Assembly: GCF_024171945.1 (NCBI RefSeq)
Contig: NZ_JAMTCR010000002.1
Span: 1,674,001-1,738,000, forward strand
Source of the DNA: Actinokineospora globicatena
GTDB taxonomy: Bacteria; Actinomycetota; Actinomycetes; Mycobacteriales; Pseudonocardiaceae
DNA: 64,000 nucleotides
Direction: 5' to 3'
The position numbers were made by a program, and so were the translations under genes. The notes beneath the pieces are model-generated. The model was not told the DNA's origin and searched no databases. It saw nothing but the letters and a program-made list of their open reading frames with translations. This document shows, in pieces, positions 1 through 8,719 of this stretch (within the stretch, counting starts at the first letter, position 1; the number at the start of each line of letters is the position of its first letter).

Positions 1-1
1 C

Positions 2-1000
2 CCGCTGATCACCCACCCGACCGACGCGACCGTCTCGCCAGCCACCGCGGTGGCCGTCGGGGAGCTCGGCGGGCTGGGTGTGATCAATGCCGAGGGCCTG
101 TGGGCGCGGCACGCCGATGTCGAGGACGCGCTGCTGCGGCTGGTCAGCGCGGCCGAGAAGGGCGACGACCCCGGGCTGCTGGTGGCCGAGCTGCAGCGGC
201 TGCACGCGGCGCCGATCCAGGTCGAGCTGATCGCCGAGGCCATCCGGCCGGTCCGCGAGTCCGGGGTGACGGTGGCGGCGCGGGTGAGCCCGCAGCGGGC
301 CGCCGAGCTGACCCCGCACCTGCTGGCCGCCGGGGTGGAGGTGCTGGTCGTGCAGGGCACGATCGTCTCCGCCGAGCACGTGGCCCGCGAGTCCGATGCT
401 GACGACCCGCTGAACCTCAAGCGGTTCATCGCCGACCTGGACGTGCCGGTCATCGCCGGTGGCGTGCACGACTACCGCACCGCGATGCACCTGATGCGCA
501 CCGGCGCTGCGGGCGTGATCGTGGGCTACGGGCACTGCGCGGGGATCACGACCACCGACAGCGCGCTGGGGATCGGGACCCCGATGGCAACGGCGATCGT
601 TGACGCTGCCGCCGCCCGTCGGGACTACCTGGACGAGACCGGCGGTAGGTACGTGCACGTGATCGCCGACGGTGACGTGCACGCCAGCGGCGACATCGCC
701 AAGTCCATCGCCTGCGGCGCGGACGCGGTCATGCTCGGCGCGCCGCTCGCGCTGGCCGCCGAGGCGCCGGGGCAGGGCCTGTACTGGACCTCCGCCGCCG
801 CGCACCCGTCGCTGCCGCGCAGCCGGGTGCTGCCGGTCGCCGAGGACGTCGAGGTGGACCTCAAGACCCTGCTGTTCGGTCCGTCCACCGACGCCGACGG
901 CCTGGTCAACCTGTTCGGCGCGCTGCGCAGGTCGATGGCGAAGACCGGGTACTCCGACCTCAAGGAGTTCCAGAAGGTCGGCCTGACGGTCCGCGCATGA
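2..1000 (+). CDS. guaB3: GuaB3 family IMP dehydrogenase-related protein (5' truncated by window edge)
   Basis: The reading frame is open from base 2, so the N-terminus lies outside the window; 333 codons are visible. It is an IMPDH/GMP-reductase TIM barrel. The phosphate-binding segment with GDIAKSIACGADAVMLG is typical. In place of the IMPDH catalytic loop GPGS-x-CTT it reads VGYGHCAGITTT, the altered loop of the actinobacterial GuaB3 class. GuaB3 proteins accompany true GuaB in actinomycetes; whether they act as IMP dehydrogenase or GMP reductase varies between reports. The stop overlaps the next start as ATGA, so the acetyltransferase is probably co-transcribed. Family assignment is firm; the reaction is not. 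Confidence 0.9.
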   Translation, partial: PLITHPTDATVSPATAVAVGELGGLGVINAEGLWARHADVEDALLRLVSAAEKGDDPGLLVAELQRLHAAPIQVELIAEAIRPVRESGVTVAARVSPQRAAELTPHLLAAGVEVLVVQGTIVSAEHVARESDADDPLNLKRFIADLDVPVIAGGVHDYRTAMHLMRTGAAGVIVGYGHCAGITTTDSALGIGTPMATAIVDAAAARRDYLDETGGRYVHVIADGDVHASGDIAKSIACGADAVMLGAPLALAAEAPGQGLYWTSAAAHPSLPRSRVLPVAEDVEVDLKTLLFGPSTDADGLVNLFGALRRSMAKTGYSDLKEFQKVGLTVRA

Positions 1001-1497
1001 GGCGGCTGCTGGCCTCGGGTGGCGGGTTCGGCCTGGCCGAGCCCGCCGAGGGCGAGGTGGAGCGGTTGCGGGCGGAGTCCGACGGCGCGTTCGACGTCGA
1101 CCCGGACCCGAGGCCGACGTCGCGGCCGGTCGACCTGGACCGCGCGGTCGTCATCGACGTGGCGACCGGCGAGCTGCTCGGCGACGTGAGCTGGCACCTG
1201 GTGTCCTACGGGCCGACCCGGGCGTGCTCGGCGTGGAACATGGGGATCGGGCTGCTGCCGTCGGCGCGGGGCCGGGGCGCCGGTGTCGCGGCGCTGCGGT
1301 TGCTGGTCGGGCACCTGTTCGCGACGACCGACCTGGACCGGCTGGAGGCGTCGACCGACGTGTCCAACCTGCCCGCCCAGCGGGCGCTGGCCGGGGCAGG
1401 TCTGCAGCGGGAGGGCGTCGCGCGGGGTGCGCAGCTGCGTGGCGGCGAGCGTCGGGACATGGTGCTCTACGGCGTCTTGCGGTCCGACGTCGGCTGA
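997..1497 (+). CDS. GNAT family N-acetyltransferase
   Basis: The protein has 166 residues and starts at the ATG that overlaps the guaB3 stop. It shows the GNAT core: a strand with WNMGIGLLPSARGRGAG, where R-G-R-G-A-G is the acetyl-CoA pyrophosphate-binding turn, then the helix VAALRLLVGHLF. Next comes LEASTDVSNLPAQRALAGAG, the usual motif for the N-x-x-x-x-x-A-x-x-AG end of the fold. It is closest in style to RimJ/RimL-type acetyltransferases acting on small molecules or protein N-termini. The substrate cannot be read from the sequence. The 4-base overlap with guaB3 implies translational coupling. Confidence 0.85.
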   Translation: MRRLLASGGGFGLAEPAEGEVERLRAESDGAFDVDPDPRPTSRPVDLDRAVVIDVATGELLGDVSWHLVSYGPTRACSAWNMGIGLLPSARGRGAGVAALRLLVGHLFATTDLDRLEASTDVSNLPAQRALAGAGLQREGVARGAQLRGGERRDMVLYGVLRSDVG

Positions 1498-1577
1498 CGG
1501 TGTCGTGTTACCGCCGGTCACAGAAAAGTTGGTCGCGGCTCTAGCCGGGCGCCCGGGGCGGCGCCTAGCCTGGCGGG

Positions 1578-3302
1578 ATGGGCGCGCAACTCACCGGTAA
1601 CTTGCCGGACTACGACGTCGTGGTGGTGGGTTCCGGTTTCGGCGGCAGCGTGGCCGCGCTCCGGCTGACCGAGAAGGGCTACCGGGTCGCGGTGGTCGAG
1701 GCCGGGCGCCGCTTCGCCGACGACGAGTTCGCCAAGACGTCGTGGGACGTGCGCAACTACCTGTGGGCCCCGCAGTTGGGGTGCTACGGCATCCAACGCA
1801 TCCACCTGCTCAAGGACGTCCTGGTGCTGGCGGGCGCGGGTGTCGGCGGTGGGTCCCTGGTCTACGCGAACACGCACTACCGGCCGTTGAAGCCGTTCTA
1901 CCAAGACCGGCAGTGGGCGCACATCACCGACTGGGAGTCGGAGTTGGCGCCGCACTACGACCAGGCGACGCGCATGTTGGGCGTGGTCACGAACCCGACG
2001 GTGACGCCGTCGGACGAGGTGATGCAGAAGGTCGCCGCCGACATGGGGGTCGCCGACAGCTACCACCCGACGCCGGTCGCGGTGTACTTCGGCTCTCCGG
2101 GCAAGAGGGACGCGGACCCGTTCTTCGGCGGTGAAGGCCCTGCGCGCGTTGGCTGTACCGAGTGCGGCTCGTGCATGACCGGTTGTCGGGTCGGCGCTAA
2201 GAACACTCTGGTCAAGAACTACCTCTACCTGGCGGAGAAGAACGGCGCGCAGGTCATTCCACTGACGACAGTCACGGCCGTTCGCCCCAACGGGGATGGC
2301 TTCGAGCTGGAGCTGCGCAAGACAGGTCGGCGGTCCAAGGAGTTCCGGACCACGATCACGGCGGGGCAGGTCGTCTTGGCCGCGGGGACCTGGGGCACCC
2401 AGAACCTGTTGCACGCCATGCGCGATTCCGGTGACCTGCCCGAGCTCTCGCCGCGCCTGGGCGAGCTGACGCGGACCAACTCGGAGGCGATCCTGGGTGC
2501 CGGTCGCACCACAGTGGACCCGGCGCACGACTACAGCCGCGGCGTCGCGATCACCTCGTCGTTCCACCCCGACGAGAACACCCACATCGAGCCGGTGCGC
2601 TACGGCAAGGGCAGCAACGCGATGAGCCTGCTGCAGACCCTGGCGACCGACGGCTCCTCGCCGGTGCCGCGCTGGCGCCAGGCCCTGCGGTACGCGCTGC
2701 GCCACCCGATCCTGACGACCCGGCTCCTGCAGGCCTACCGCTGGAGCGAGCGCACGGTGATCCTGCTGGTGATGCAGAGCCTGGACAACTCCATCACCAC
2801 CTACACCCGGCCCGGCTGGTTCGGCCGCCGCAAGTACACCTCGCGCCAGGGCCACGGCGAGCCCAACCCCTCGTTCATCCCGGCCGGGTACGAGGCCAAC
2901 CAGCTCACCGCCAAGCACATCTCCGGCCTGCCCGGCGGCACCTGGGGCGATCTGGCCAACATCCCGCTCACCGCGCACTTCATCGGCGGCTGCCCCATCG
3001 GCGCCACCCCGCAGGACGGCGTCCTGGACCCGTACCACCGCGTGCACAACTACCCGGGCCTGTCCGTCGTCGACGGCTCGGCCATCACCGCCAACCTCGG
3101 CGTGAACCCCTCGCTCACCATCACCGCCCAAGCCGAACGGGCCTTCTCGCTGTGGCCCAACAAGGGCACCGCGGACCAACGCCCGGCGCAGGGCACCCCA
3201 TACCGCCGCGTCCAGCCCACAGCCCCGCGCTCGCCCGCCGTGCCCGCCACCGCGCCCGCCGCCCTGCCCTTGGCAGACATCTCCCGCCATCAGCCGAGCT
3301 AG
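1578..3302 (+). CDS. GMC family oxidoreductase (cholesterol oxidase/ChoD-like)
   Basis: The 574-residue flavoprotein opens with a Rossmann FAD motif (VVGSGFGGSVAALRL, about residues 16-30), then a GAGVGGGSLVYAN segment. The C-terminal GMC block carries GGCPIGATPQDGVLDP and LSVVDGSAITANLGVNPS. A Cys cluster (CTECGSCMTGC, about residue 195) is typical of the ChoD-like branch and distinguishes it from plain alcohol oxidases. These enzymes oxidise hydroxyl groups of sterols or other bulky alcohols. There is no signal peptide, so it is probably cytosolic. The last 40 residues are Ala/Pro-rich and look disordered. The steroid substrate is inferred from family resemblance only. Confidence 0.85.
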   Translation: MGAQLTGNLPDYDVVVVGSGFGGSVAALRLTEKGYRVAVVEAGRRFADDEFAKTSWDVRNYLWAPQLGCYGIQRIHLLKDVLVLAGAGVGGGSLVYANTHYRPLKPFYQDRQWAHITDWESELAPHYDQATRMLGVVTNPTVTPSDEVMQKVAADMGVADSYHPTPVAVYFGSPGKRDADPFFGGEGPARVGCTECGSCMTGCRVGAKNTLVKNYLYLAEKNGAQVIPLTTVTAVRPNGDGFELELRKTGRRSKEFRTTITAGQVVLAAGTWGTQNLLHAMRDSGDLPELSPRLGELTRTNSEAILGAGRTTVDPAHDYSRGVAITSSFHPDENTHIEPVRYGKGSNAMSLLQTLATDGSSPVPRWRQALRYALRHPILTTRLLQAYRWSERTVILLVMQSLDNSITTYTRPGWFGRRKYTSRQGHGEPNPSFIPAGYEANQLTAKHISGLPGGTWGDLANIPLTAHFIGGCPIGATPQDGVLDPYHRVHNYPGLSVVDGSAITANLGVNPSLTITAQAERAFSLWPNKGTADQRPAQGTPYRRVQPTAPRSPAVPATAPAALPLADISRHQPS

Positions 3303-3311
3303 TGGCCCGCA

Positions 3312-3347
3312 GGCGCTCCCGAACCACCGGTACTCGTCGGGAGCGCC
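3312..3347. terminator. Convergent, probably bidirectional terminator hairpin
   Basis: GGCGCTCCCGA (3312-3322) and TCGGGAGCGCC (3337-3347) form a perfect 11-bp inverted repeat with a 14-base loop. It sits in the 51-base gap between the converging GMC oxidoreductase and FAD monooxygenase genes. There is no clear T-run on either side. Confidence 0.6.
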
Positions 3348-3353
3348 CGCGGT

Positions 3354-4910
3354 TCACACCGTCTCGACCACCCACCCGGTAGCTCGCCGGATGGCGTCGT
3401 GCGGTGACTCGGCGCTCGGGAGGACCGCCGCGATGAAGCCGTCCGGGCGGACCAGTACCGCCCCGCCCGCCGGGATCTCCAGTGCGGTCTGGTCCGCGGG
3501 TAAGACGACGACCCGCAAGTCGTGCGCCGGATCCGCTGGGTCTGCCGTCTCGTCGGGCGCCTGTCCGTCGAGCACCAGGAGCGTGAACCGCGGCCCCAGG
3601 TGGTCCCGCAGTCGGCTGCCGTCCGGGAAGGCGAAGTCCGGGCACAGCACACCGGGCAGCGGTGGCCGGGGGACGCCTGCCTCGCGCGGGAAGCGGGCGA
3701 TCTCGTCGGCCGGGGCGGCAGTCGTGAGGGGGGAGTCCAGGTACCAGTACGGCTCGGACAACTTGCCGCTGTCGATCTCGGCGCGGGCGGCGGGATCGGT
3801 GACGCTGCGCTCCAGGATGTCGCGGCGGCGGGTCCACTCGTCCTCGTCGGCCGGGCAGAGGAAGCGCATGGTGGTGCTGGTGACCCGGAGGTTCTCGTCG
3901 GTGGCCGGGCCGCGCTCCAGGTCGTAGCTGTCCAGCAGCCCCGGGCCGCCCCAGCCGCGCCGGATGGCGGCGATCTTCCAGGCGGCGTTCTCCACGTCGG
4001 CGATGCCGGAGTTCATCCCCCGGGCGCCGAACGGGCTCATGATGTGCGCCGAGTCGCCCGCGAGCAGCACCCGGCCCTGCCGCATGGTCGGCACGCGGCG
4101 CTGGTGGAAGCGGTAGAGGGAGGCCCAGACCAACTCGTAGTCGATGTCGCCGATGACGGTGCGGATGCGCTTGTCCAGGTCGCCGTTGGCCTGCTCGGCG
4201 GCCAGGTCGTACTCGTCGGGCACCTGCCAGTCGATGCGCCACACCGAGTCCGGCTGGGGGTGCAGCAGCGCCTGCCGACCGGGGTTCCACTCCGGGTCGA
4301 AGTAGAACCGGCGCTCGGGCATCGGGAAGTCGAACCGGGCCCGGATGTCGGTGATCAGGAACTTGTCGCCGAAGGAGTGGCCCTCGAACGGGATGCCCAG
4401 CAGCTTGCGCAGCGTCGAGCGGTTGCCGTCGGCCGCGATGCAGTGCGACCCGCGCACCTCCTCGACCCCGGCGGGGCCCTCCACGGTGAGGGTGACCCCG
4501 TCGTCGTCCTGGCTGACGTCGACCGCCTTCGTGCGGTAGCGCAGGTCGATCAGCGGCTCGGCCAGCACCCGCCGCTCCAGGACGTGCTCGATGCTGTTCT
4601 GCGGCGTGTTCACGAACGGCGGGAAGTGCCCCGGCGCGGGCTCGGGCAGCTTCATCGAGAACACCTCGTGCTCCCGGTAGAAGATCCGCCCCGAGTACCA
4701 GGTGACGCCGAGGCCGACCACGTCGTGGCCTGCGCCGACCCGCTCCAGCACGTCCAGCACGTCGCGCTGCACGCAGATCGCCCGGCTGCCCTCCAGCATC
4801 CGGCCGGGCAGCGCGTCGACCACCACGCTCGGCACCCCGTGCCTGGCCAGCACGAGCGCCCCGGTCATGCCGACCGGGCCCGCGCCGACGATGAGGACTG
4901 GCTCGGTCAC
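3354..4910 (-). CDS. FAD-dependent monooxygenase (PheA/TfdB-type aromatic hydroxylase)
   Basis: Starting at the GTG overlapping the upstream stop (GTGA), the protein is 518 residues. It begins directly with the FAD motif VTEPVLIVGAGPVGMTGALV. It then shows a DG-type motif (IAADGNRSTLRKLLG) and the GD motif LLAGDSAHIMSPFGARGMNS, followed by DVENAAWK. Together these define the class A flavoprotein hydroxylases. The C-terminal 150 residues form the thioredoxin-like domain usual in the phenol hydroxylase branch. Such enzymes hydroxylate aromatic rings using NAD(P)H and O2, in catabolism or in polyketide tailoring. Coupling to a metallo-hydrolase suggests a short degradation pathway. A longer upstream frame exists but has no support. 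Confidence 0.85.
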   Translation of the reverse strand: MTEPVLIVGAGPVGMTGALVLARHGVPSVVVDALPGRMLEGSRAICVQRDVLDVLERVGAGHDVVGLGVTWYSGRIFYREHEVFSMKLPEPAPGHFPPFVNTPQNSIEHVLERRVLAEPLIDLRYRTKAVDVSQDDDGVTLTVEGPAGVEEVRGSHCIAADGNRSTLRKLLGIPFEGHSFGDKFLITDIRARFDFPMPERRFYFDPEWNPGRQALLHPQPDSVWRIDWQVPDEYDLAAEQANGDLDKRIRTVIGDIDYELVWASLYRFHQRRVPTMRQGRVLLAGDSAHIMSPFGARGMNSGIADVENAAWKIAAIRRGWGGPGLLDSYDLERGPATDENLRVTSTTMRFLCPADEDEWTRRRDILERSVTDPAARAEIDSGKLSEPYWYLDSPLTTAAPADEIARFPREAGVPRPPLPGVLCPDFAFPDGSRLRDHLGPRFTLLVLDGQAPDETADPADPAHDLRVVVLPADQTALEIPAGGAVLVRPDGFIAAVLPSAESPHDAIRRATGWVVETV

Positions 4911-5890
4911 CGCTGCTCCTCCTGCTGCCCGTCCTCCTGGAGGGCGGCCCAGACCTCGCGGTCGCGCTCGGCGGTCCAGACGACCGGCCAGTCGGTGCCG
5001 TCGAGCTCGTCCCAGTAGCGCTGCACGTCGAAGGGCAGGCAGTGCTCGAAGATCGGCCACCGGCCGTACTCCGGCTCGAGCGCGGTGTGCGTGGCGCGGA
5101 ACGCCTCGGCGACCGTGCCGCCCCTGCCGTGCACCTCGCCGACGATGCGGCGCAGCTCGTCGAGGAAGTGCCTGCTCTGCGCGATGGCGGCGGCCACCTC
5201 GGCCCGGCCGGTGGCGACCGCGCCCCGGCCGCCGACGAGCACCTCGGCGTCGAACTCGGCCACCCGGTCCAAAGTGGAGGTCGCCCAGTCGTCGTGGAAC
5301 GCGTCGCCGGTGTAGAGCGCTGCCCTGGCCTCCACCAGGTCACCGGCGAAGAGGATCTTGTGCTTGGGCAGCCAGGCGACGATGTCGCCCGCGGTGTGCC
5401 CGCGCCCGCAGTGCGCCAGCACCAGATCGCCCCGGTCGCCGCCGAGCGGGATGACCAGCCGGTCGGTGAAGGTCAGCGTCGGCCAGGTCAGACCGGGGAC
5501 GCTCTCGGGCTCCTCGAACAGCCGGGGCATGCGGCCGAACTCGCTCGCCCAGTCCGCCTCGCCGCGCTCGGCGATGAGCGTGCGGGTGGTCTCGTGCGTC
5601 ACGATCTCCTGGGCGTCGAACGCGCTGGCGCCCAGCACCCGGACCGCGTGGTAGTGGCTGAGCACCAGGTAGCGCACCGGTTTGCCGGTGCGCTCGCGCA
5701 GCTGGTCTAGCCAGCGGCGCGCGGCGACCGGCGTGGCCCTGGCCTCGAAGCAGACCAGGAAGTCCTCGCCCTCGATGGCGCCGACGTTGGGATCGCCCTC
5801 CGCGGTCAACGCGTAGACGCCGTCGGCCAGCTCGGTGAAGGTCTCGACTTTGCGCTCGAGATCGGCGCTGGATGCGAATGACTTTGTCAC
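4907..5890 (-). CDS. MBL-fold metallo-hydrolase with degenerate zinc motif
   Basis: The 327-residue protein has the metallo-beta-lactamase fold. The strand and loop LVLSHYHAVRVLGAS stands where HxHxDH is expected. CGRGHTAGDIVAWLP and ILFAGDLVE follow at the usual spacing. The HxHxDH Asp and third His are replaced by Val and Arg, while the downstream His and Asp are kept. That pattern suggests an altered metal centre. The start is uncertain: GTG at 5890 is favoured because AGGGTGG lies about 6-9 bases upstream. A GTG at 5899 or 5983 would add 3 or 31 residues. The stop overlaps the monooxygenase start by four bases, so the two form an operon. Confidence 0.75.
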   Translation of the reverse strand: MTKSFASSADLERKVETFTELADGVYALTAEGDPNVGAIEGEDFLVCFEARATPVAARRWLDQLRERTGKPVRYLVLSHYHAVRVLGASAFDAQEIVTHETTRTLIAERGEADWASEFGRMPRLFEEPESVPGLTWPTLTFTDRLVIPLGGDRGDLVLAHCGRGHTAGDIVAWLPKHKILFAGDLVEARAALYTGDAFHDDWATSTLDRVAEFDAEVLVGGRGAVATGRAEVAAAIAQSRHFLDELRRIVGEVHGRGGTVAEAFRATHTALEPEYGRWPIFEHCLPFDVQRYWDELDGTDWPVVWTAERDREVWAALQEDGQQEEQR

Positions 5891-6085
5891 CTTCGCCACC
5901 CTGCCACCGGTGGGCGCCCGGGTACAGGGCTCGCGTTGACCTGTGGACAACTCGGGGCGTTGTGGACACCTGGTCTGGACCAAGGTGGATCACAATGCGG
6001 TCCCGGGTCTGGGTTCCACCGCCCGCCCAGTGTCTACTGGGACCGTGTCGGACCAGGTAGCGCTATGCGGGATGGCCGCGGGAGT

Positions 6086-6108
6086 GGTGTGATCAGACAG
6101 GTGTGATC
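6086..6108 (+). promoter_or_regulatory. Direct repeat upstream of BBE oxidoreductase, possible operator
   Basis: GGTGTGATC occurs at 6086-6094 and again at 6100-6108, a period of 14 bases, ending 24 bases before the chosen GTG start at 6133. The position fits an operator or activator site. No regulator is adjacent and no -10/-35 was assigned. Confidence 0.3.
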
Positions 6109-6132
6109 GGGAACACTTGGGGAGGTCGGGGA

Positions 6133-7635
6133 GTGTTCAGCAGGAGGGCTTTTCTGCGGGCCGCGGGCGTCGGCGCGGCTGTCACGGCGGTGTCGTGTTC
6201 GGGGAACGAACAACCAGGGGCAGCGCCACCGACGACCACTGCCAGTGCGCCGCCCGTGTCGACGAGTGCGCGGCCTTCGGCAGTTCCTCCTGACTTCGAC
6301 GGGTTGCGCAAACGGCTTGGCGGTGCGTTGCTGCAAGTCAGCGACAAGGGGTACGCCGAGGCCCGTCGATCGTTCAACCCTGTGTACGACCAGCGCGCGC
6401 CCGCCGCTGTGGCGATGTGCGGCACCACCGACCACGTACAGGCCTGCATTGCCCTAGCCAGGGACTCTTACCTCCCGATCGCCGCCCGTAGCGGTGGCCA
6501 CAGCTACGCCGGGTACTCCGCCCCCGATGGTGGTCTTGTCGTCGACCTGCGTGGAATGTCCGCAGTGGACGTTAGGCCTGACGGGACCGCTGTCATCGGT
6601 GCGGGCGCGCGCCTCATCGACGTCTACACCGCCTTGGCGGCCGCCGGTCGTTGCCTGCCTGCGGGTACCTGTCCCACGGTGGGCATCGCAGGCTTGACCC
6701 TCGGTGGCGGCCTCGGCGTGCTCACCCGCAAGTACGGCCTGACCTGCGACCGGCTCGTGTCGGCTCAGGTCGTCACGGCCGACAGCGTTGTCCGCACCGC
6801 GACGCCCAGCAACGAGCAGGACCTCTATTGGGCGCTGCGTGGTGGTGGCGGTGGCAACTTCGGCATCACGACCTCGTTCACCTTCTCCACCGAACCTGCC
6901 CCGTCGGTCACGGTCTTCCAACTCGGCTTCACCGACGGCGCGGCGGCCGTGGTCGGCGCGTGGCAGCAGTGGACCGCGAAGGCGCCCGACGAACTGTGGT
7001 CCACCGTCGTCATCACCGGCGGCCGCACCCCGACCGCCCGGCTCACCGGTTGCTTCGTCGGCCCCCAGTCCGGGCTCAACCCGCTGCTGGACGAGTTCAT
7101 CGCCGCTGCGGGGAAACCTGCCAACCGGTTGGTGCAGCAGAAGTCCTACCTCGACGCGATGCGCTTCTTCGCGGGTTGCGCCCACAGCCAGTGCACCGTG
7201 GACTCCTCGCCTAGAGCTACCTTCGCGGCGTCGTCACGGATCCTGTCCGAGCCCGTCGCCGACCCGGCCGCCCTGGTCGACGTCCTCGACGGCCGCACCG
7301 ACATGGACCTGCTGCTGGACTCCCTCGGTGGCGCTGTGTCCAGAGTGGACCCGTCCGCGACCGCGTTCCCCCACCGCGACGCGCTCGGCACCATCCAGAT
7401 CTACCAGAAGACCACAGTGGACAAACACGAGGCAGCGGCAAGAGCGGTCGCCCAGGTCCGCGACGCGCTCGGTCGGATCGGCGCTAGAGGCGGCTACGTC
7501 AACTACATCGAGACAGCCATGCCTGACTGGGGTACCGCCTACTACGGACCGAACCTGAGCAGGCTGGACAGCGTCGCCCGCCGCTACGACCCCGACGTCG
7601 TCTTCGGCTTCGCCCAGTCGATCCACCGCACCTGA
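6133..7635 (+). CDS. Exported FAD-binding oxidoreductase (BBE-type, bicovalent flavin)
   Basis: GTG at 6133 is chosen because GGAGG lies 7 bases upstream and the protein then begins with a twin-arginine signal (FSRRAFLRAAGVGAAVTAVSC). The Cys at the signal end may be lipidated, although the lipobox is imperfect. The mature part is a PCMH-type FAD domain. ARSGGHSYAGYS supplies the 8-alpha-histidyl link. PAGTCPTVGIAGLTLGGGLG supplies the Cys of the second flavin bond, so FAD is probably bicovalently held. The C-terminus carries the BBE substrate domain (YVNYIETAMPDWGTAYYG). Relatives oxidise sugars, alkaloids or polyketide intermediates outside the membrane. Substrate unknown. Chosen length is 500 residues. 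Confidence 0.85.
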   Translation: MFSRRAFLRAAGVGAAVTAVSCSGNEQPGAAPPTTTASAPPVSTSARPSAVPPDFDGLRKRLGGALLQVSDKGYAEARRSFNPVYDQRAPAAVAMCGTTDHVQACIALARDSYLPIAARSGGHSYAGYSAPDGGLVVDLRGMSAVDVRPDGTAVIGAGARLIDVYTALAAAGRCLPAGTCPTVGIAGLTLGGGLGVLTRKYGLTCDRLVSAQVVTADSVVRTATPSNEQDLYWALRGGGGGNFGITTSFTFSTEPAPSVTVFQLGFTDGAAAVVGAWQQWTAKAPDELWSTVVITGGRTPTARLTGCFVGPQSGLNPLLDEFIAAAGKPANRLVQQKSYLDAMRFFAGCAHSQCTVDSSPRATFAASSRILSEPVADPAALVDVLDGRTDMDLLLDSLGGAVSRVDPSATAFPHRDALGTIQIYQKTTVDKHEAAARAVAQVRDALGRIGARGGYVNYIETAMPDWGTAYYGPNLSRLDSVARRYDPDVVFGFAQSIHRT

Positions 7636-7686
7636 ACCAGGTCAATCCACGCCAAGCCCACGGCGACCACCCTACGATCTACAGGT

Positions 7687-8094
7687 GTGAAGGACGGGCT
7701 GACGACCATCGTCGTCGGGGTCGACGGCAGCCAGGCCTCGCTCAACGCGTTCGCGTGGGCAGCCGGGTTGGCCCGCCGTGAACACGCCCGACTCGTGCTC
7801 GTCTTCGTAGAGCAGTTGGCCAATCCCGCGTACTGGACTGGCGTTGGCATTACCGGTGCGCGTGAGGCCGCCGAGGCATATGCCGATGAGCTTCGCCTAG
7901 ACGCGACCCGCTACCTCGACCCGATAGGCGTGCCTTGGGAGGTCGTGCACATCACCGGGGATCCTGCGCGCGGCATAGAGTCCGCTGCCGAGCAGGCGGG
8001 CGCGGATTGCGTCGTCGTCGGGCGGTCCCGCCACGGCAGGGTCACCCGCACGCTCATCGCCGACGCCGCACGCCCAGTTGTCGTAGTGCCGTGA
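7687..8094 (+). CDS. Universal stress protein, UspA family
   Basis: The 135-residue single-domain protein starts at GTG. It has the Usp beginning IVVGVDGSQASLNAFAWAAGLA, whose Asp contacts the adenine in ATP-binding members. It ends in DCVVVGRSRHGRVTRTLIADAARPVVVVP. The normal nucleotide motif G-x2-G-x9-G-S/T is only partly kept: the final Gly-Ser/Thr is Ala-Asp. ATP binding may therefore be weak. It follows the BBE oxidoreductase by 51 bases and precedes the pentapeptide gene by 12, so it may be read with both. Confidence 0.85.
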   Translation: MKDGLTTIVVGVDGSQASLNAFAWAAGLARREHARLVLVFVEQLANPAYWTGVGITGAREAAEAYADELRLDATRYLDPIGVPWEVVHITGDPARGIESAAEQAGADCVVVGRSRHGRVTRTLIADAARPVVVVP

Positions 8095-8106
8095 CACGCT
8101 GAGCGG

Positions 8107-8694
8107 GTGGAGACGACCGGTGAGGACTTCAGCGAGACCGACCTGCACGAACAGCACTGGGAGCAGCGGACTTTCACCGCGTGCGACTTCACCGGTGCCG
8201 ACCTGCGCGGTGTGACCACCACCGGCTGCGTGTTCGTGGACTGCACGTTCACCCGGGCCGACTTCGGTGAGTCGGTCCACCGCACGTCCGCGTTCCGCAA
8301 CTGCGTGTTCGACCGCACGACCCTCACCGACAGCGAGTTCACCGGCTGCTCGCTGATCGGCTCCACCTTCACCGACGTCCGGCTCCGCCCCATCACGCTG
8401 CGCGACACCGATCTCACCCTGGTCAGCCTCGCCCGGGCCGCGTTGCCCAAGTCGACGCTGCGCGGGCTGCGCTTCCGCGAGGCCAACCTGATGGAGACGG
8501 ACCTGCGCGAGTCCGACCTGCGCGACTGCGACCTCAGCGGCGCCCGCCTGGCAGGCACCAAGCTCGACAAGGCAGACCTGCGCGGCGCGCGGCTCGACGC
8601 CAACGGCCTGGTCGCGGCCTCCCTGCGCGGCGCCAGGGTCGACCTCGACACCGCCATCGCGTTCGCCGCCGCCCACGGCCTGGTCATCGACTGA
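8107..8694 (+). CDS. Pentapeptide repeat-containing protein
   Basis: The 195-residue protein starts at GTG. It consists almost wholly of A(D/N)LxX pentapeptides, such as CDFTGADLRGVTTTGCVFVD, LRDCDLSGARL and LDKADLRGARL. These fold as a right-handed quadrilateral beta-helix. The repeat runs from about residue 8 to 180 with a slight break near residue 95. Members include DNA mimics that protect gyrase (MfpA/Qnr-like), but many have no known role. It lacks features that would assign it to MfpA. It lies 12 bases after uspA and converges on the large TNT gene. Confidence 0.85.
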   Translation: METTGEDFSETDLHEQHWEQRTFTACDFTGADLRGVTTTGCVFVDCTFTRADFGESVHRTSAFRNCVFDRTTLTDSEFTGCSLIGSTFTDVRLRPITLRDTDLTLVSLARAALPKSTLRGLRFREANLMETDLRESDLRDCDLSGARLAGTKLDKADLRGARLDANGLVAASLRGARVDLDTAIAFAAAHGLVID

Positions 8695-8719
8695 CCGGGT
8701 GGGCGGCGGCGACCGCGAA

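Noticed and set aside
5935-5985. Operator made of GTGGACAAC and GTTGTGGAC words upstream of the metallo-hydrolase
   Set aside because: The inverted arms mismatch at two positions and other spacings explain them equally; kept out of the features.
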